From the NCBI RefSeq assembly GCF_014203545.1, contig NZ_JACHJG010000009.1, positions 1 to 64,000 of the forward strand: DNA of 64,000 nucleotides, given 5' to 3'. The notes beneath the pieces are model-generated. The model made no database searches. It had not been told where the DNA came from and saw only the letters and a list, made by a program, of their open reading frames with translations. A program made the translations under genes and the position numbers. Positions within the stretch are counted from its first letter, which is position 1. Each line of letters starts with the position of its first letter. The stretch is from Streptomyces netropsis. GTDB taxonomy: Bacteria > Actinomycetota > Actinomycetes > Streptomycetales > Streptomycetaceae. Positions 26,079 to 35,651 of the stretch are shown in pieces.

Positions 26079-27716
26079 TCAGCGCTCCGCGATGCGGCCC
26101 GCCGTTACCTCGATGCGGCGCGTCGTGTGGACCGCTTCGAGCATGCGGCGGTCGTGGGTGACCAGGAGCAGCGTGCCGTTGTACGAGGCGAGCGCGGACT
26201 CCAACTGCTCGATGGCCGGCAGGTCGAGGTGGTTGGTGGGCTCGTCGAGGACGAGGAGGTTGACTCCGCGGGCCTGGAGGAGCGCCAGCGCGGCGCGGGT
26301 GCGCTCGCCCGGGGAGAGCGTCGCGGCCGGGCGGAGCACATGCGCGGCCTTGAGGCCGAACTTGGCGAGCAGGGTGCGGACGTCGGCCGGCTCCAGCTCC
26401 GGTACGGCGGCTTCGAACGCGGCCAGCAGTGCCTCGTCGCCGAAGAACAGGGCGCGCGCCTGGTCCACCTCGCCCACCACCACGCCCGGGCCCAGCGTAG
26501 CGCCGCCCGCGTCCAGCGGCAGCCGGCCGAGCAGCGCCGCGAGCAGCGTGGACTTGCCGGAGCCGTTGGCGCCGGTGATGGCGACCCGGTCCGCCCAGTC
26601 GATCTGGAGGTCGGCGGGGCCGAAGGTGAAGGAGCCGCGTCGTACCTCGGCGCCGCGCAGGGTGGCCACGACCGCGCCCGAGCGGGGCGCGGCGGCGATC
26701 TCCATCCGCAGCTCCCACTCCTTGCGCGGCTCCTCGACCACGTCGAGCCGCTCGATGAGCCGCTCGGTCTGCCGGGCCTTGGCGGCCTGCTTCTCCGTCG
26801 ACTCGGCGCGGAGCTTGCGCCCGAACTTGTCGTTGTCGGTGGACTTGCGCCGGGCGTTGCGGACGCCCTTCTCCATCCAGTTCCGCTGGGTGCGGGCGCG
26901 GTCCTCCAGCCCGGCGCGGGTGTCGGCGTACTCCTCGTACGCCTCGCGGGCGTGCCGGCGGGCCGTCTCGCGCTCCTCCAGGTACGCGGTGTAGCCGCCG
27001 CCGTAGAGGGTGACCTGCTGCTGGGCGAGGTCGAGTTCGAGGACCTTGTTCACCGTGCGGGAGAGGAACTCGCGGTCGTGGCTGACCAGGACCGTGCCGG
27101 CGCGCAGCCCGGTGACGAAGTTCTCCAGGCGGGCCAGGCCGTCCAGGTCGAGGTCGTTGGTGGGCTCGTCGAGGAGGAAGACGTCGTAGCGGCTGAGCAG
27201 CAGCGAGGCGAGCCCGGCGCGGGCCGCCTGGCCGCCGGAGAGGCTGGTCATGGGCCGGTCCAGATCGACCGTGAGGCCGAGGGAGCCCGCGATCTCCGCC
27301 GCGCGCTCGTCCAGGTCCGCGCCGCCGAGGTCGAGCCAGCGGTCCAGGCCCACGGCGTACGCGTCGTCCGCGCCCGGTGCGCCGTCGACGAGTGCCTGGG
27401 TGGCGGCGTCGAGCGTGGCCTGGGCCTCGGCGACCCCGGTGCGGCGGGCGAGGAAGGCCCGTACCGTCTCGCCGTCCCGTCGCTCGGGCTCCTGCGGCAG
27501 GTGGCCGACGTTCGCGGTCGGCGGGCTGAGCCGCAGGCCGCCCGCCTCGGGGGTGTCGAGGCCCGCGAGCAGGCGCAGCAGCGTCGACTTCCCGGCGCCG
27601 TTGGCCCCGACGAGACCGATGACGTCGCCGGGCGCGACGACGAGGTCGAGCCCGGAGAAGAGGGTGCGGTCGCCGTGTCCGGCGGCGAGGTCCTTGGCGA
27701 CGAGAGTGGCACTCAT
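26079..27716 (-). CDS. ABC-F family ATPase
   Basis: This is a soluble tandem-ABC protein of the ribosome-acting ABC-F class. The 545-residue product has Walker A GANGAGKST near residue 36, signature LSGGQAARAGLASLLLSRYDVFLLDEPTNDLD near 150, and a charged interdomain linker (YEEYADTRAGLEDRARTQRNW... to about residue 300). The second Walker A GANGSGKST is near 365 and the second signature LSPGERTRAALALL is followed by LDEPTNHLD near 475. No membrane segments. Such proteins rescue ribosomes or protect them from antibiotics, and the sequence alone does not decide which. The gene stands alone. Confidence 0.93.
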   Translation of the reverse strand: MSATLVAKDLAAGHGDRTLFSGLDLVVAPGDVIGLVGANGAGKSTLLRLLAGLDTPEAGGLRLSPPTANVGHLPQEPERRDGETVRAFLARRTGVAEAQATLDAATQALVDGAPGADDAYAVGLDRWLDLGGADLDERAAEIAGSLGLTVDLDRPMTSLSGGQAARAGLASLLLSRYDVFLLDEPTNDLDLDGLARLENFVTGLRAGTVLVSHDREFLSRTVNKVLELDLAQQQVTLYGGGYTAYLEERETARRHAREAYEEYADTRAGLEDRARTQRNWMEKGVRNARRKSTDNDKFGRKLRAESTEKQAAKARQTERLIERLDVVEEPRKEWELRMEIAAAPRSGAVVATLRGAEVRRGSFTFGPADLQIDWADRVAITGANGSGKSTLLAALLGRLPLDAGGATLGPGVVVGEVDQARALFFGDEALLAAFEAAVPELEPADVRTLLAKFGLKAAHVLRPAATLSPGERTRAALALLQARGVNLLVLDEPTNHLDLPAIEQLESALASYNGTLLLVTHDRRMLEAVHTTRRIEVTAGRIAER

Positions 27717-27780
27717 AAGACCTTCGACTTTAGCCGCTGAGCCGGTCCCTCCCGAACCGGATTTCCCGGGGCCCCGCCGC

Positions 27781-28812
27781 TCACCCGCCCACCCTTGCCA
27801 CCCGCACGTCCCCGAAGGTGCGCGCCACCACGAATGTCCCGCCCCTCCCTCGCTTCCCCAGGCGTCCGTCGAGCGGCACCGTGTGCCGGCCCGGTTCCAG
27901 GCGGGCGTCGAGGAGGTCGTGGGCGCGGACCCGGTGCAGGCGGTCCAGGCGGTAGCCGGTCAGGCGGACCCGGCAGGCGGCGGACACCTCGACATGGGCC
28001 TCGGCCGTGGTGGCGGTCAGGGCGGTCAGCGGGCGCCGGTCGTCGGGGGTGCGCTGGAGGGCCTCTTCGATACGGGCGACGAGGAGCGGGACGATGGGCG
28101 CGAGGGGCTCGACGACGACGGCGTCGGATCCCGCGGCCGCGAACGCGGCGCGGACGGCGGCCCGCTCGTCCTCGCCGACCGTCGGGTCGAAGGCCACCGC
28201 CGCGTACGTGCGCAGCTCCTCGCCGGCCGCGCCCGCCGCGTCACGGGTGATCTCCGCGCCGACGCCGATGGACCGCAGGGCCGCCGCGAGCCGGGCGAGC
28301 ACGGCGACGCGGCCGCCGACCAGCAGGACCCGGCGGGCGGCCGTCTCGGGGATGCCGTCGGCGAGCAGCCGTTCCAGCGTGGCGCGGTACTCGCCGGCGC
28401 GGAAGCGGAAGGGGCCTACGCCGTGGTAGCCGTCGCGGGCGAGGTCGGGGGTCTCGTCGGTCTGCCAGGCGAAGTCCCGCCAGACGATGTCGGGGCCGTC
28501 CCGCTCGATCACGGCGGTGACCGCGCCGCATGCCAGGCCCTCGCACTCGGGGCAGCCGTAGAGCACGTACCGCCCGTCGGCGAGCGGGGGTTCGGCGTCC
28601 AGCAGCAGTCGGCGGACGTGTGCGGTGAAGATCGACGGGCCGAGGTCGGCGGCGAGCGGGGAGACCGCGTCGAGGTCGGCGAGGCGGGCCAGCAGGGCCC
28701 GGCCGTCGACGATGAAGTCCAGGAAGTCCCGGTGCGCCTGGTACCCGCCGTCCGGCAGCACACCGCCGGCGCGCGTCGCCGGCGCCAGCCCGAAGGTCGC
28801 GTACTCCGCCAT
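27781..28812 (-). CDS. Conserved Streptomyces protein of unknown function with a CPxC-x4-C motif
   Basis: The 343-residue protein is not assigned to a named family. It has a cysteine cluster YGCPECEGLACGAV near residue 90 that could bind a metal. This is followed by a segment with a glycine-rich stretch (RRVLLVGGRVAVLARLAAALRSIG near residue 165) resembling a nucleotide-binding or Rossmann-like motif. There is a beta-rich C-terminus. It starts at ATG 28812, 69 nt from the divergent D-amino-acid-oxidase-like gene. Confidence 0.75.
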   Translation of the reverse strand: MAEYATFGLAPATRAGGVLPDGGYQAHRDFLDFIVDGRALLARLADLDAVSPLAADLGPSIFTAHVRRLLLDAEPPLADGRYVLYGCPECEGLACGAVTAVIERDGPDIVWRDFAWQTDETPDLARDGYHGVGPFRFRAGEYRATLERLLADGIPETAARRVLLVGGRVAVLARLAAALRSIGVGAEITRDAAGAAGEELRTYAAVAFDPTVGEDERAAVRAAFAAAGSDAVVVEPLAPIVPLLVARIEEALQRTPDDRRPLTALTATTAEAHVEVSAACRVRLTGYRLDRLHRVRAHDLLDARLEPGRHTVPLDGRLGKRGRGGTFVVARTFGDVRVARVGG

Positions 28813-28881
28813 GCCCGCAGTATTCCCCCGCGTGTGCCGCTTCGAGCCCGCCGCCGGGGATTTCGCGGGTACCGTCGCCGC

Positions 28882-29835
28882 ATGGCGAGTGACGTGATCG
28901 TGATCGGTGCCGGGGTCATAGGTCTGACCAGCGCGGTCGTGCTGGCTGAGCGCGGGCGGCGGGTCGAGGTGTGGAGCCGGGAACCGGCCGTCGACACCAC
29001 GTCGGCGGTGGCCGGGGGGCTGTGGTGGCCGTACCGCATCGAGCCCGAGGCCGCGGCCGGGGAGTGGGCGCTGCAGTCGCTGCGGGAGATGTCCGAGCTG
29101 GCCGCGCGGCCCGCGGACACCGGGGTGCGCATGGTCGCCGGCACCCATGCGGAGATCGGTCCGGCGGATCTCGGCCCGTGGGCGGCGCGGGTGCCGGGGC
29201 TGCGGGCGGCCGGTGCGGGCGAGTTGCCCGCGGGGTACGGGCACGGGCTGCGCGCCCGTATCCCGTTGCTGGACATGCCGACCCATCTCGGCTATCTGCA
29301 CCGGCGGTTGGCCGCCGCGGGCGGCACGGTCACCGCCTGTACGGTCGCCTCCCTCGCGGAGGCGGGCCGCGCGGCGGGGACCGTCGTGAACTGCACCGGG
29401 CTCGGCGCCCGCGATCTGGTGCCCGACCCGGACGTGCACCCCGTGCGGGGGCAGATCGTCGTCGTCGGGAATCCGGGGGTGACCGAGTGGTTCGCGGCCG
29501 CCGCCCACGACGCCGCCGACATCCTCTACGTCCTCCCCCAGCCCTACGGCGTGGTGCTCGGCGGCACCGCCCTGGACCACGTCTGGGACCGTACGCCCAC
29601 GCCCGCCGTCGCCGAGGCGATCGTCGCCCGCTGTGCCCGGGTGTACCCCGCTCTCGCGCACGCGCCCGTCCTGGCGCACAAGGTGGGGCTGCGCCCGGCC
29701 CGGTCCCGGGTGCGGCTGGAGGCCGCCCGGCTGCCGGGCGGGGCGCGGCTGATCCACAACTACGGCCACGGCGGGGCCGGGGTCACCGTCTCCTGGGGCT
29801 GCGCCCTGGCGGCGGCGGAGCTCTCCGAGGGCTGA
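28882..29835 (+). CDS. D-amino-acid-oxidase-like FAD oxidoreductase
   Basis: This flavoprotein of the DAO/glycine-oxidase family has 317 residues. It starts MASDVIVIGAGVIGLTSAVVLAERG, giving the FAD-binding GxGxxG at residue 10. It continues with SAVAGGLWWPYRIEP as in D-amino-acid oxidases, VVNCTGLGARDLVPD, VHPVRGQIVVV and the C-terminal NYGHGGAGVTVSWGCA that contacts flavin. It may oxidise D-amino acids to keto acids. Divergent from the CPxC protein. The downstream intergenic region holds repeat copy B. Confidence 0.9.
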   Translation: MASDVIVIGAGVIGLTSAVVLAERGRRVEVWSREPAVDTTSAVAGGLWWPYRIEPEAAAGEWALQSLREMSELAARPADTGVRMVAGTHAEIGPADLGPWAARVPGLRAAGAGELPAGYGHGLRARIPLLDMPTHLGYLHRRLAAAGGTVTACTVASLAEAGRAAGTVVNCTGLGARDLVPDPDVHPVRGQIVVVGNPGVTEWFAAAAHDAADILYVLPQPYGVVLGGTALDHVWDRTPTPAVAEAIVARCARVYPALAHAPVLAHKVGLRPARSRVRLEAARLPGGARLIHNYGHGGAGVTVSWGCALAAAELSEG

Positions 29836-29878
29836 CCGTGCCGTTTGACGCGCCGGGTCCCCGACTGCGGGCCGTCTT

Positions 29879-30014
29879 GCCGCCTGCGGCGGCGGGCGCC
29901 CTGCGGGCACGTCCTCAAACGCCGGACGGGCTGCTGTGCTGTGTCCTCAACGCCGGACGGGCTTGGCGGCTGAGCTCAGCCAAGACCAAGCCCGTCCGGG
30001 GGTTGCGGACACCA
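29879..30014. repeat. Composite multi-hairpin intergenic element, copy B
   Basis: This lies in the convergent gap 29836-30038 after the DAO-like gene and before the end of the X-Pro peptidase gene. It shows GCCGCCTGCGGCGGC at 29879-29893 and the left arm CCTCAAACGCCGGACGGGCT near 29912. A second, shortened left arm (CCTCAACGCCGGACGGGCTT) is near 29945 and a degenerate right arm near 29988. It probably acts as a two-way terminator. Confidence 0.75.
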
Positions 30015-30038
30015 CACGCCAAGACCGGCCGGCCAGGC

Positions 30039-32024
30039 CTACGGCAGGTGGTCGAGGGCCGGGATGCCCAGGCCGCGTGCCGGGGCGATCGGCATCGGCG
30101 GCCGACGGTCGTTTGACCCCGCCGTCGCCCGGGCGAAGGCCGCGTAGCCGCCGACGAGCGGGAGCCGGGCGGTGGTGCGGCGCAGGTCCACCGTCAGCCG
30201 CGGGGTGGTGGAGGCGGGTTGGAGGAGGCCCCGGTCCGTGCCCGCGACGATCAGCGCCAGGCGGTGGCCCGCCGGGACGACGTGGTCGCTCGCGGCCAGG
30301 TCGAGGGTGATGGTGTACGGCTTGCCGGGGGTCAGCGGGCTGCCCTGGGTGAGGTCCGCGTGGTGGCCGAGGTCGGCCCAGCCGCGGCTGAAGACCGTGT
30401 GGCCGACCTGCGCCGTATTGGCCTCCGTCCGCTTGTAGCAGGCGCTGTCGCCCGTGCCGGTGCTGCCCCAGCAGGTGCGGTCGGTGAGGGTGCGGATGCC
30501 CTCCCCGGCGGCCGCGTAGTCGCGGACGGTGGCCGGGCCCAGGTCGACGAGGACGGCCGAGAGGTGGGCGGAGGTGGTGGACGGGGTGACCGTGAGGCTC
30601 ACCCGGGAGGAACCGGACAGTCGCAGATCGCGGGTGAGCGGTTTCGTGATGAACCCGGCCTTGTCGGGTGTGGCGGTGTCGATGTGGGCCGACCAGTCGC
30701 GCTCGCTCTTCGCGGGGTCGTCCGTGAATTCCGCGATGGCGCCGCGCGGCGCCGGTGCGAGGCCGAGGGTGCCGACGCCCGGGGTGGTTCCGGGGGCGGG
30801 GTGCAGCGTGGTCGTGGCCGTGGCGCGCGGCGGCCAGACGCGGTCGGTGCGCCACTGGTCGGGGGCGTCCTCGATGTCGGCCATCGGCTCGCGCTCGACG
30901 CCGTTGTCGTAGCCGAGGAGGTAGTGGTCGAACCAGCGGTGCAGGGTGGAGACCCAGGCCTCGCGGCGGAAGTCGAACGGGTCGACGTGTCCGGCCTGGG
31001 AGAGCCAGAGTTTGCGTTCGACGCCGTTGGCGGCGAGGGCGTCCCACCACTGGCCGAAGTGCTTGGTGCGGACGTTGAGGTCCTGCATGCCGTGGACGGC
31101 GAGGACGCTGGCCCGGACCTTGTGCGCGTCGGGGACGTAGTCGCGCTCGCTCCACAGCGGCGTCCAGTCGCCGTTGCGCGGTGCGCCCTCGACGAGCTTG
31201 CGCTGGACGGCCTGGCAGCGGCCGCGTGCCTCGGGGCTCTCGACGCCGTTCGCGAGCCCGTCGGGGCCGCTGCCGAAGAGCGCGGCGCCCTTGGCGAAGT
31301 AGTAGTCGTACCAGGAGCTGATGGCGCCGATCGGGACGATCGTCTCCAGGCCCTCGACGCCGGTGGCGGCGACGCCGTTGGCGATCGTGCCGTCGTAGCT
31401 CTTGCCGATCATGCCGACGGCGCCGGTGGTCCAGTCGGCGTCGACGGCGTCGTTGCCGGTGCGGGTGCGGTAGCCGTGCGCACGGCCGCCCAGCCAGTCG
31501 ACGACGGCCTTGGCGGACTGGACGTCGGAGCGGCCGCCGATGTCGACACAGCCCTCGGAACGGTTGGTTCCGGCGAGGTCGACGAGGGCGACGGCGTAGC
31601 CGCGCGGCACGAAGTAGTTGTCGTAGTACAGCGGGAACCCGACGGGCCTCCCCTGGGCGTCGTAGGTCTTCTTCTGGCTCTCGTTGCCGCGGCCGCAGCA
31701 GGAGTAGTAGGGACTGGCGTCCATGATCACCGGCACCCGGCGGCCGCGCTCGGCGGCTTCGCCGGGGCGGATGACGTCGACGGCGACCCGGTCGGTGCGA
31801 CCGTCCCCGTCGCCGTCGAGGCCGATGTCGACCCACACGGACTCGCGCACCGCGCGGTCGTAGGAGTAGACGGGTCTGCTCTGTCCGCCCCGGGGTCCGC
31901 TCTCCGGCACGGGCGCGGCGTGCGCGGCCGTCGGCAGCGGGACGAGTACGGCGAGCAGGGCGGCCAGGGCCGCGACGACGAACGTTGTCAAAGGTATGCG
32001 GGTGTCCCGCGCGCGTTTGGGCAC
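30039..32024 (-). CDS. Secreted Xaa-Pro dipeptidyl-peptidase / CocE-NonD hydrolase (family S15)
   Basis: This alpha/beta-hydrolase removes X-Pro dipeptides from peptide N-termini, probably outside the cell. A signal peptide is clear: positive MPKRARDTR followed by a hydrophobic run ending AHAAPVP. The serine nucleophile lies in GMIGKSYDGTIANGVAA. The C-terminal beta-sandwich begins near residue 420 (GATVRDYAA... and PLTPGKPYTITLDL). About 661 residues from GTG at 32024. The start has no good binding site and upstream GTG at 32132 cannot be excluded, but the signal peptide supports 32024. Divergent from another secreted peptidase gene. Confidence 0.9.
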   Translation of the reverse strand: MPKRARDTRIPLTTFVVAALAALLAVLVPLPTAAHAAPVPESGPRGGQSRPVYSYDRAVRESVWVDIGLDGDGDGRTDRVAVDVIRPGEAAERGRRVPVIMDASPYYSCCGRGNESQKKTYDAQGRPVGFPLYYDNYFVPRGYAVALVDLAGTNRSEGCVDIGGRSDVQSAKAVVDWLGGRAHGYRTRTGNDAVDADWTTGAVGMIGKSYDGTIANGVAATGVEGLETIVPIGAISSWYDYYFAKGAALFGSGPDGLANGVESPEARGRCQAVQRKLVEGAPRNGDWTPLWSERDYVPDAHKVRASVLAVHGMQDLNVRTKHFGQWWDALAANGVERKLWLSQAGHVDPFDFRREAWVSTLHRWFDHYLLGYDNGVEREPMADIEDAPDQWRTDRVWPPRATATTTLHPAPGTTPGVGTLGLAPAPRGAIAEFTDDPAKSERDWSAHIDTATPDKAGFITKPLTRDLRLSGSSRVSLTVTPSTTSAHLSAVLVDLGPATVRDYAAAGEGIRTLTDRTCWGSTGTGDSACYKRTEANTAQVGHTVFSRGWADLGHHADLTQGSPLTPGKPYTITLDLAASDHVVPAGHRLALIVAGTDRGLLQPASTTPRLTVDLRRTTARLPLVGGYAAFARATAGSNDRRPPMPIAPARGLGIPALDHLP

Positions 32025-32223
32025 GGCCGGACCGTAGCGTGAGTCAACTCCCGTACAGAAGGGGCGGGAGCGCTCGGACCGGGACTCACGAGGTGGCCGG
32101 GATCGCACTGATGACAGCCGCGTGTCGATCACATGTCGGGATAAGCCATGGACATGGCCTCATCCACAGTGAGTACATAGGGTGCGAGTGATTGATCGTT
32201 CTCCCTTACGAGTTGGAGGATTC

Positions 32224-33756
32224 GTGCGTCACAGACTCATCGTTCCGAGCGCGGCCGCCGCCTGCCTGCTGCTGGCGATCCCGGCGTCGGCAGCCGATGC
32301 CACGCCGGGGGCGCCGGGCGTCGGAGACTCCTATTACCCGGCCTCCGGCAACGGCGGCTACGACGTCTCCCACTACGACCTGCGGCTGAAGTACCAGCCG
32401 AAGACGGACAAGCTGGAGGGCACGGCGACGCTGATCGCCACCCCCACCCAGACGCTGTCCCGCTTCAACCTCGACTTCGCGCTCGATGTGAGCGAGGTGC
32501 TGGTCAACGGCAAGAAGGCCGCGTTCGCCAAGTCCGGCTCCCACGAGGTGGAGGTCACCCCCGCCGCCCCGCTGGAGAAGGACAAGCAGATCAGCGTGGT
32601 CGTCCGCTACAGCGGCGTGCCGTCCCAGGTGAAGGTCGACGGATCCACGGCCTGGCTGCGCACGCCGGACGGCGCGGCCATCGCGGGCGAGCCGGAGGGC
32701 TCCGTCTGGTGGTTCCCCAGCAACGACCACCCGACGGACAAGGCCACGTACGACATCTCCGTGTCGGTGCCGGACGACGTCCAGGCGATCAGCAACGGCG
32801 TCCTCGCGTCGAAGAGTTCGAAGCTCGGATGGACGCGCTACAACTGGCGCGCCACCAAGCCGCAGGCCACGTATCTGACCACCCTCGCGGTCGGCAAGTT
32901 CGACATCACGACGGACACCACGACCAATGGTCTGCCGGTCGTGAACGCCTACAGCAAGGACCTGGGCGACAACGCGGCGTCGGCGAAGGCCAGCGTCGAG
33001 CGCACCACCGAGGTCCTCGACTGGGAGAGCAAGGTCTTCGGCCCGTACCCGTTCAACGCGGCCGGCGGCTATGTGCCGAACGTGCAGACGGGATACGCGC
33101 TGGAGACCCAGACCCGGCCGTTCTACAGCCCCAAGCAGTTCGCGAACGGCGCGAACACCTCGGTGGTCGTGCACGAGCTGGCGCACCAGTGGTTCGGTGA
33201 CAGCGTCTCGGTGAAGAACTGGCGCGACATCTGGGTCAACGAGGGCTTCGCGACGTACTCGCAGTGGCTGTGGTCGGAGAAGGAGGGCGAGGGCACCGCC
33301 CAGGAGCTGGCCGACTACATCTACACGTCGATCCCGGCCGACAACGCCTTCTGGAAGGTCAAGCCGGGCGACCCGGGTGCGGAGAACCAGTTCCACACCG
33401 CCGTCTACAACCGTGGTGCGGTCGCCCTCCAGGCGCTGCGCAACACGGTGGGCGACAAGGCGTTCTTCGCGATCCTCAAGGACTGGCCGACGGCGAACAA
33501 GTTCGGCAACGCCTCGGTCCAGGACTTCGTGAAGTTCGCGGAGAAGGCGTCGGGCAAGCCGCTCCAGAAGCTCTTCGACACCTGGCTGTTCACCACGTCG
33601 AAGCCCTCGCAGGCGAGCGCCGCGAAGGCGGGCATCGGCAAGGCCGCCGCCACGGGCAAGGCCGGCAAGGGCGTGTCGGCCGACCGGTCCGGCAAGGTCG
33701 CCGAGCCCAAGTCGTGGAAGAAGATCCAGTCCGCGCAGAGCGCGCACAAGCACTGA
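32224..33756 (+). CDS. Secreted M1-family zinc aminopeptidase
   Basis: This gluzincin metallopeptidase removes N-terminal amino acids. The 510-residue product has a signal peptide (hydrophobic LIVPSAAAACLLLAIPASA, cut near residue 26). The zinc motif HELAH appears in VVVHELAHQWFGDSVS, followed by NEGFATYSQWL, giving the third ligand Glu near residue 340. It lacks the large C-terminal alpha domain of full-length M1 enzymes and ends in a Lys/Ala/Gly-rich tail. GTG at 32224 has GGAGGA 4 nt upstream. It is divergent from the X-Pro peptidase gene, forming a small peptide-scavenging pair. A strong hairpin follows. Confidence 0.94.
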   Translation: MRHRLIVPSAAAACLLLAIPASAADATPGAPGVGDSYYPASGNGGYDVSHYDLRLKYQPKTDKLEGTATLIATPTQTLSRFNLDFALDVSEVLVNGKKAAFAKSGSHEVEVTPAAPLEKDKQISVVVRYSGVPSQVKVDGSTAWLRTPDGAAIAGEPEGSVWWFPSNDHPTDKATYDISVSVPDDVQAISNGVLASKSSKLGWTRYNWRATKPQATYLTTLAVGKFDITTDTTTNGLPVVNAYSKDLGDNAASAKASVERTTEVLDWESKVFGPYPFNAAGGYVPNVQTGYALETQTRPFYSPKQFANGANTSVVVHELAHQWFGDSVSVKNWRDIWVNEGFATYSQWLWSEKEGEGTAQELADYIYTSIPADNAFWKVKPGDPGAENQFHTAVYNRGAVALQALRNTVGDKAFFAILKDWPTANKFGNASVQDFVKFAEKASGKPLQKLFDTWLFTTSKPSQASAAKAGIGKAAATGKAGKGVSADRSGKVAEPKSWKKIQSAQSAHKH

Positions 33757-33777
33757 TCCACCGGTCGGTTGCCGATG

Positions 33778-33817
33778 GGCGGCCCGTCACCCCGCGGGTG
33801 CGGGGTGACGGGCCGCC
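33778..33817. terminator. Perfect bidirectional terminator hairpin
   Basis: GGCGGCCCGTCACCCCGC at 33778-33795 pairs perfectly with 33800-33817 around the loop GGGT, giving an 18-bp stem. It lies between the convergent M1 peptidase and acyl-CoA ligase genes and can serve both. Confidence 0.85.
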
Positions 33818-33824
33818 GTCGCGC

Positions 33825-35651
33825 TCACGGGGCGTACAGCTCCTCGATCTCCTCGGCGTACTTCTCCCGCACGACCCGCCGCCGCAGCTTGAGCGAGGGC
33901 GTCAGCTCGCCCGTCTCCGGGCCCCACTCGCGGGTGAGCAGCCGGTAGCGCTTGATCTGCTCGGTGCGGTTCAGCCGCGCGTTGGCCGCCGCCACGGCCC
34001 GGTCGATCTCCGCCCGTACGGCCGGGTGGCCGGCCAGCGCGGCCGGGTCGGCGTCGATGCCGTGCCGGGCGGCCCAGGAGGGGGTCAGCTCGGCGTCGAG
34101 GACGAGCAGGGCGACGAGGTAGGACCGCCCGTCGCCGTGGACGAACGCCTGGCCGACGAGCGGGTGTTCCTTGAGGGCGTTCTCGACGAGCGCGGGCGAG
34201 ACGTTCTTGCCCGTCGAGGTCACGATGATCTCCTTCTTGCGGTCGACGACCCAGACGTAGCCGTCCTCGTCGATCCGCCCGATGTCGCCGGTGGCGAACC
34301 ATCCCTCGGCGTCGGTCGCGCTCTCCACCGACCCGTCCGCCCGCAGATATCCGGCGCAGACGATCTCGCCGCGCACCTCGAGCTCGCCGTCGGCGGCCGT
34401 CCGCACCTCCACCCCGTCGAGCGGGCGGCCCACGGAACCGAGGCGGAAGCGCGTCGGCGCGTTGAGAGTCACCACGCCCGAGGTCTCGGTCAGCCCCCAC
34501 CCGTCCATGATCACGATGCCGAACCCGGTCCAGAAGTCGACGACTTCCCCGGGCATCGGCGCGGTGGCGCTGCCGGCCCACACCAGCCGGTCCAGGCCCG
34601 CCAGGGCCAGCAGCGGAACGATCACCTGCTGCCGGGCCGCCTCGTACGCGGCCGCCAGCGCGGCCGGCGGCTCCTCGCCCCGCGCCCGGTGCGCGACGTA
34701 CGCGCGGGCCGTCCCGCCCGCCGCCTCGATCACCCGCCGCCGCTCCTCCGGCAGGCTCTCCAGCGCGGCCCGTACGGACGCGGTCAGCTTCTCCCACACC
34801 CGTGGCACCCCGAAGAACTCCGCCGGGCGCAGCTCGCGCGCCCGGGCGGCGACGGTGGCCGGGTCGTCGCAGAGGTGGACGTGCCCGGCCCGCAGGAGGG
34901 GGAGGTAGATGCCGAGCACCCGTTCGGCGATGTGCGCGAAGGGCAGGTAGCAGAGGTGCTCGACGTGCTCGGGGAGGTCGACCGCGCGGTCGATGCCGAC
35001 GCAGTCGAGCAGGACACCGCGATGGGTGATCACCACGCCCTTGGGGTCGCCGGTGGTCCCCGAGGTGTAGACGACGGTCACCGGGTCGGTGGGGCGCACC
35101 TCCCGCCAGGCCTTGTCGAAGGCCGCGCCGTCGTGCGGCGCCGCCTGCCGCGCGGTGAGCGTCGCGTACGGGGTGTGCCGCCCGACCGCCGTGGGGTCGA
35201 CGACCAGCAGCTTCTCCAAGGGGACCGTGTCGTCGTCGGTCAGCGGCTCCCAGCGGGCCAGCTCGCCCGCCCCTTCGAGCACGGCCAGCCGGGCCCGGCT
35301 GTGCCGGGCGATATGGGCGATCTGCTCGGGCGAGGAGGTGCCGTAGACCGAGACGGGGACGGCGCCGAGGTGGACGAGGGCGAGGTCGCTGAGCCAGTGT
35401 TCGGGCCGGTTGCCCATCATCATCAGCACATGGTCGCCGCGCCCGACGCCGAGCGCGGCGTAGCCCGCGGCGAGGTCGGCGACCTGGGCGCGGGCGCGGG
35501 CCCAGGTGAGCGTGCGCGGTTCGGCACCGCCGGGATCGCGCCAGGTCAGGGCGGGGAGTTCGGGGTAGTCCGTGGCGTTGCGCAGCAGCAGCGCGGGGAG
35601 GGTGAGTTCGTCCGGTGCGGCGGGGAGTCGACGGCGCGGGGGCGTGGTCAA
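33825..35651 (-). CDS. Long-chain acyl-CoA ligase (FadD15-like AMP-forming)
   Basis: This adenylate-forming enzyme makes acyl-CoA from a fatty acid, ATP and CoA. The 608-residue product has the AMP-binding P-loop-like YTSGTTGDPKGV near residue 185. It also has GWGLTETSGVV near 385, TGDIGRIDEDGY near 450, and the A10-like lysine segment (NRTEQIKRYRLL) near the C-terminus. TTG at 35651 is chosen because GGAGG lies 5 nt upstream. It is divergent from a MerR-type regulator that may control it and lies near a beta-oxidation gene set. Confidence 0.93.
   Translation of the reverse strand: MTTPPRRRLPAAPDELTLPALLLRNATDYPELPALTWRDPGGAEPRTLTWARARAQVADLAAGYAALGVGRGDHVLMMMGNRPEHWLSDLALVHLGAVPVSVYGTSSPEQIAHIARHSRARLAVLEGAGELARWEPLTDDDTVPLEKLLVVDPTAVGRHTPYATLTARQAAPHDGAAFDKAWREVRPTDPVTVVYTSGTTGDPKGVVITHRGVLLDCVGIDRAVDLPEHVEHLCYLPFAHIAERVLGIYLPLLRAGHVHLCDDPATVAARARELRPAEFFGVPRVWEKLTASVRAALESLPEERRRVIEAAGGTARAYVAHRARGEEPPAALAAAYEAARQQVIVPLLALAGLDRLVWAGSATAPMPGEVVDFWTGFGIVIMDGWGLTETSGVVTLNAPTRFRLGSVGRPLDGVEVRTAADGELEVRGEIVCAGYLRADGSVESATDAEGWFATGDIGRIDEDGYVWVVDRKKEIIVTSTGKNVSPALVENALKEHPLVGQAFVHGDGRSYLVALLVLDAELTPSWAARHGIDADPAALAGHPAVRAEIDRAVAAANARLNRTEQIKRYRLLTREWGPETGELTPSLKLRRRVVREKYAEEIEELYAP

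Noticed and set aside
26079..27716. ABC-F gene as a resistance gene for the bisindole cluster
   Set aside because: It is almost 30 kb away with unrelated genes between, and bisindoles do not act on the ribosome.
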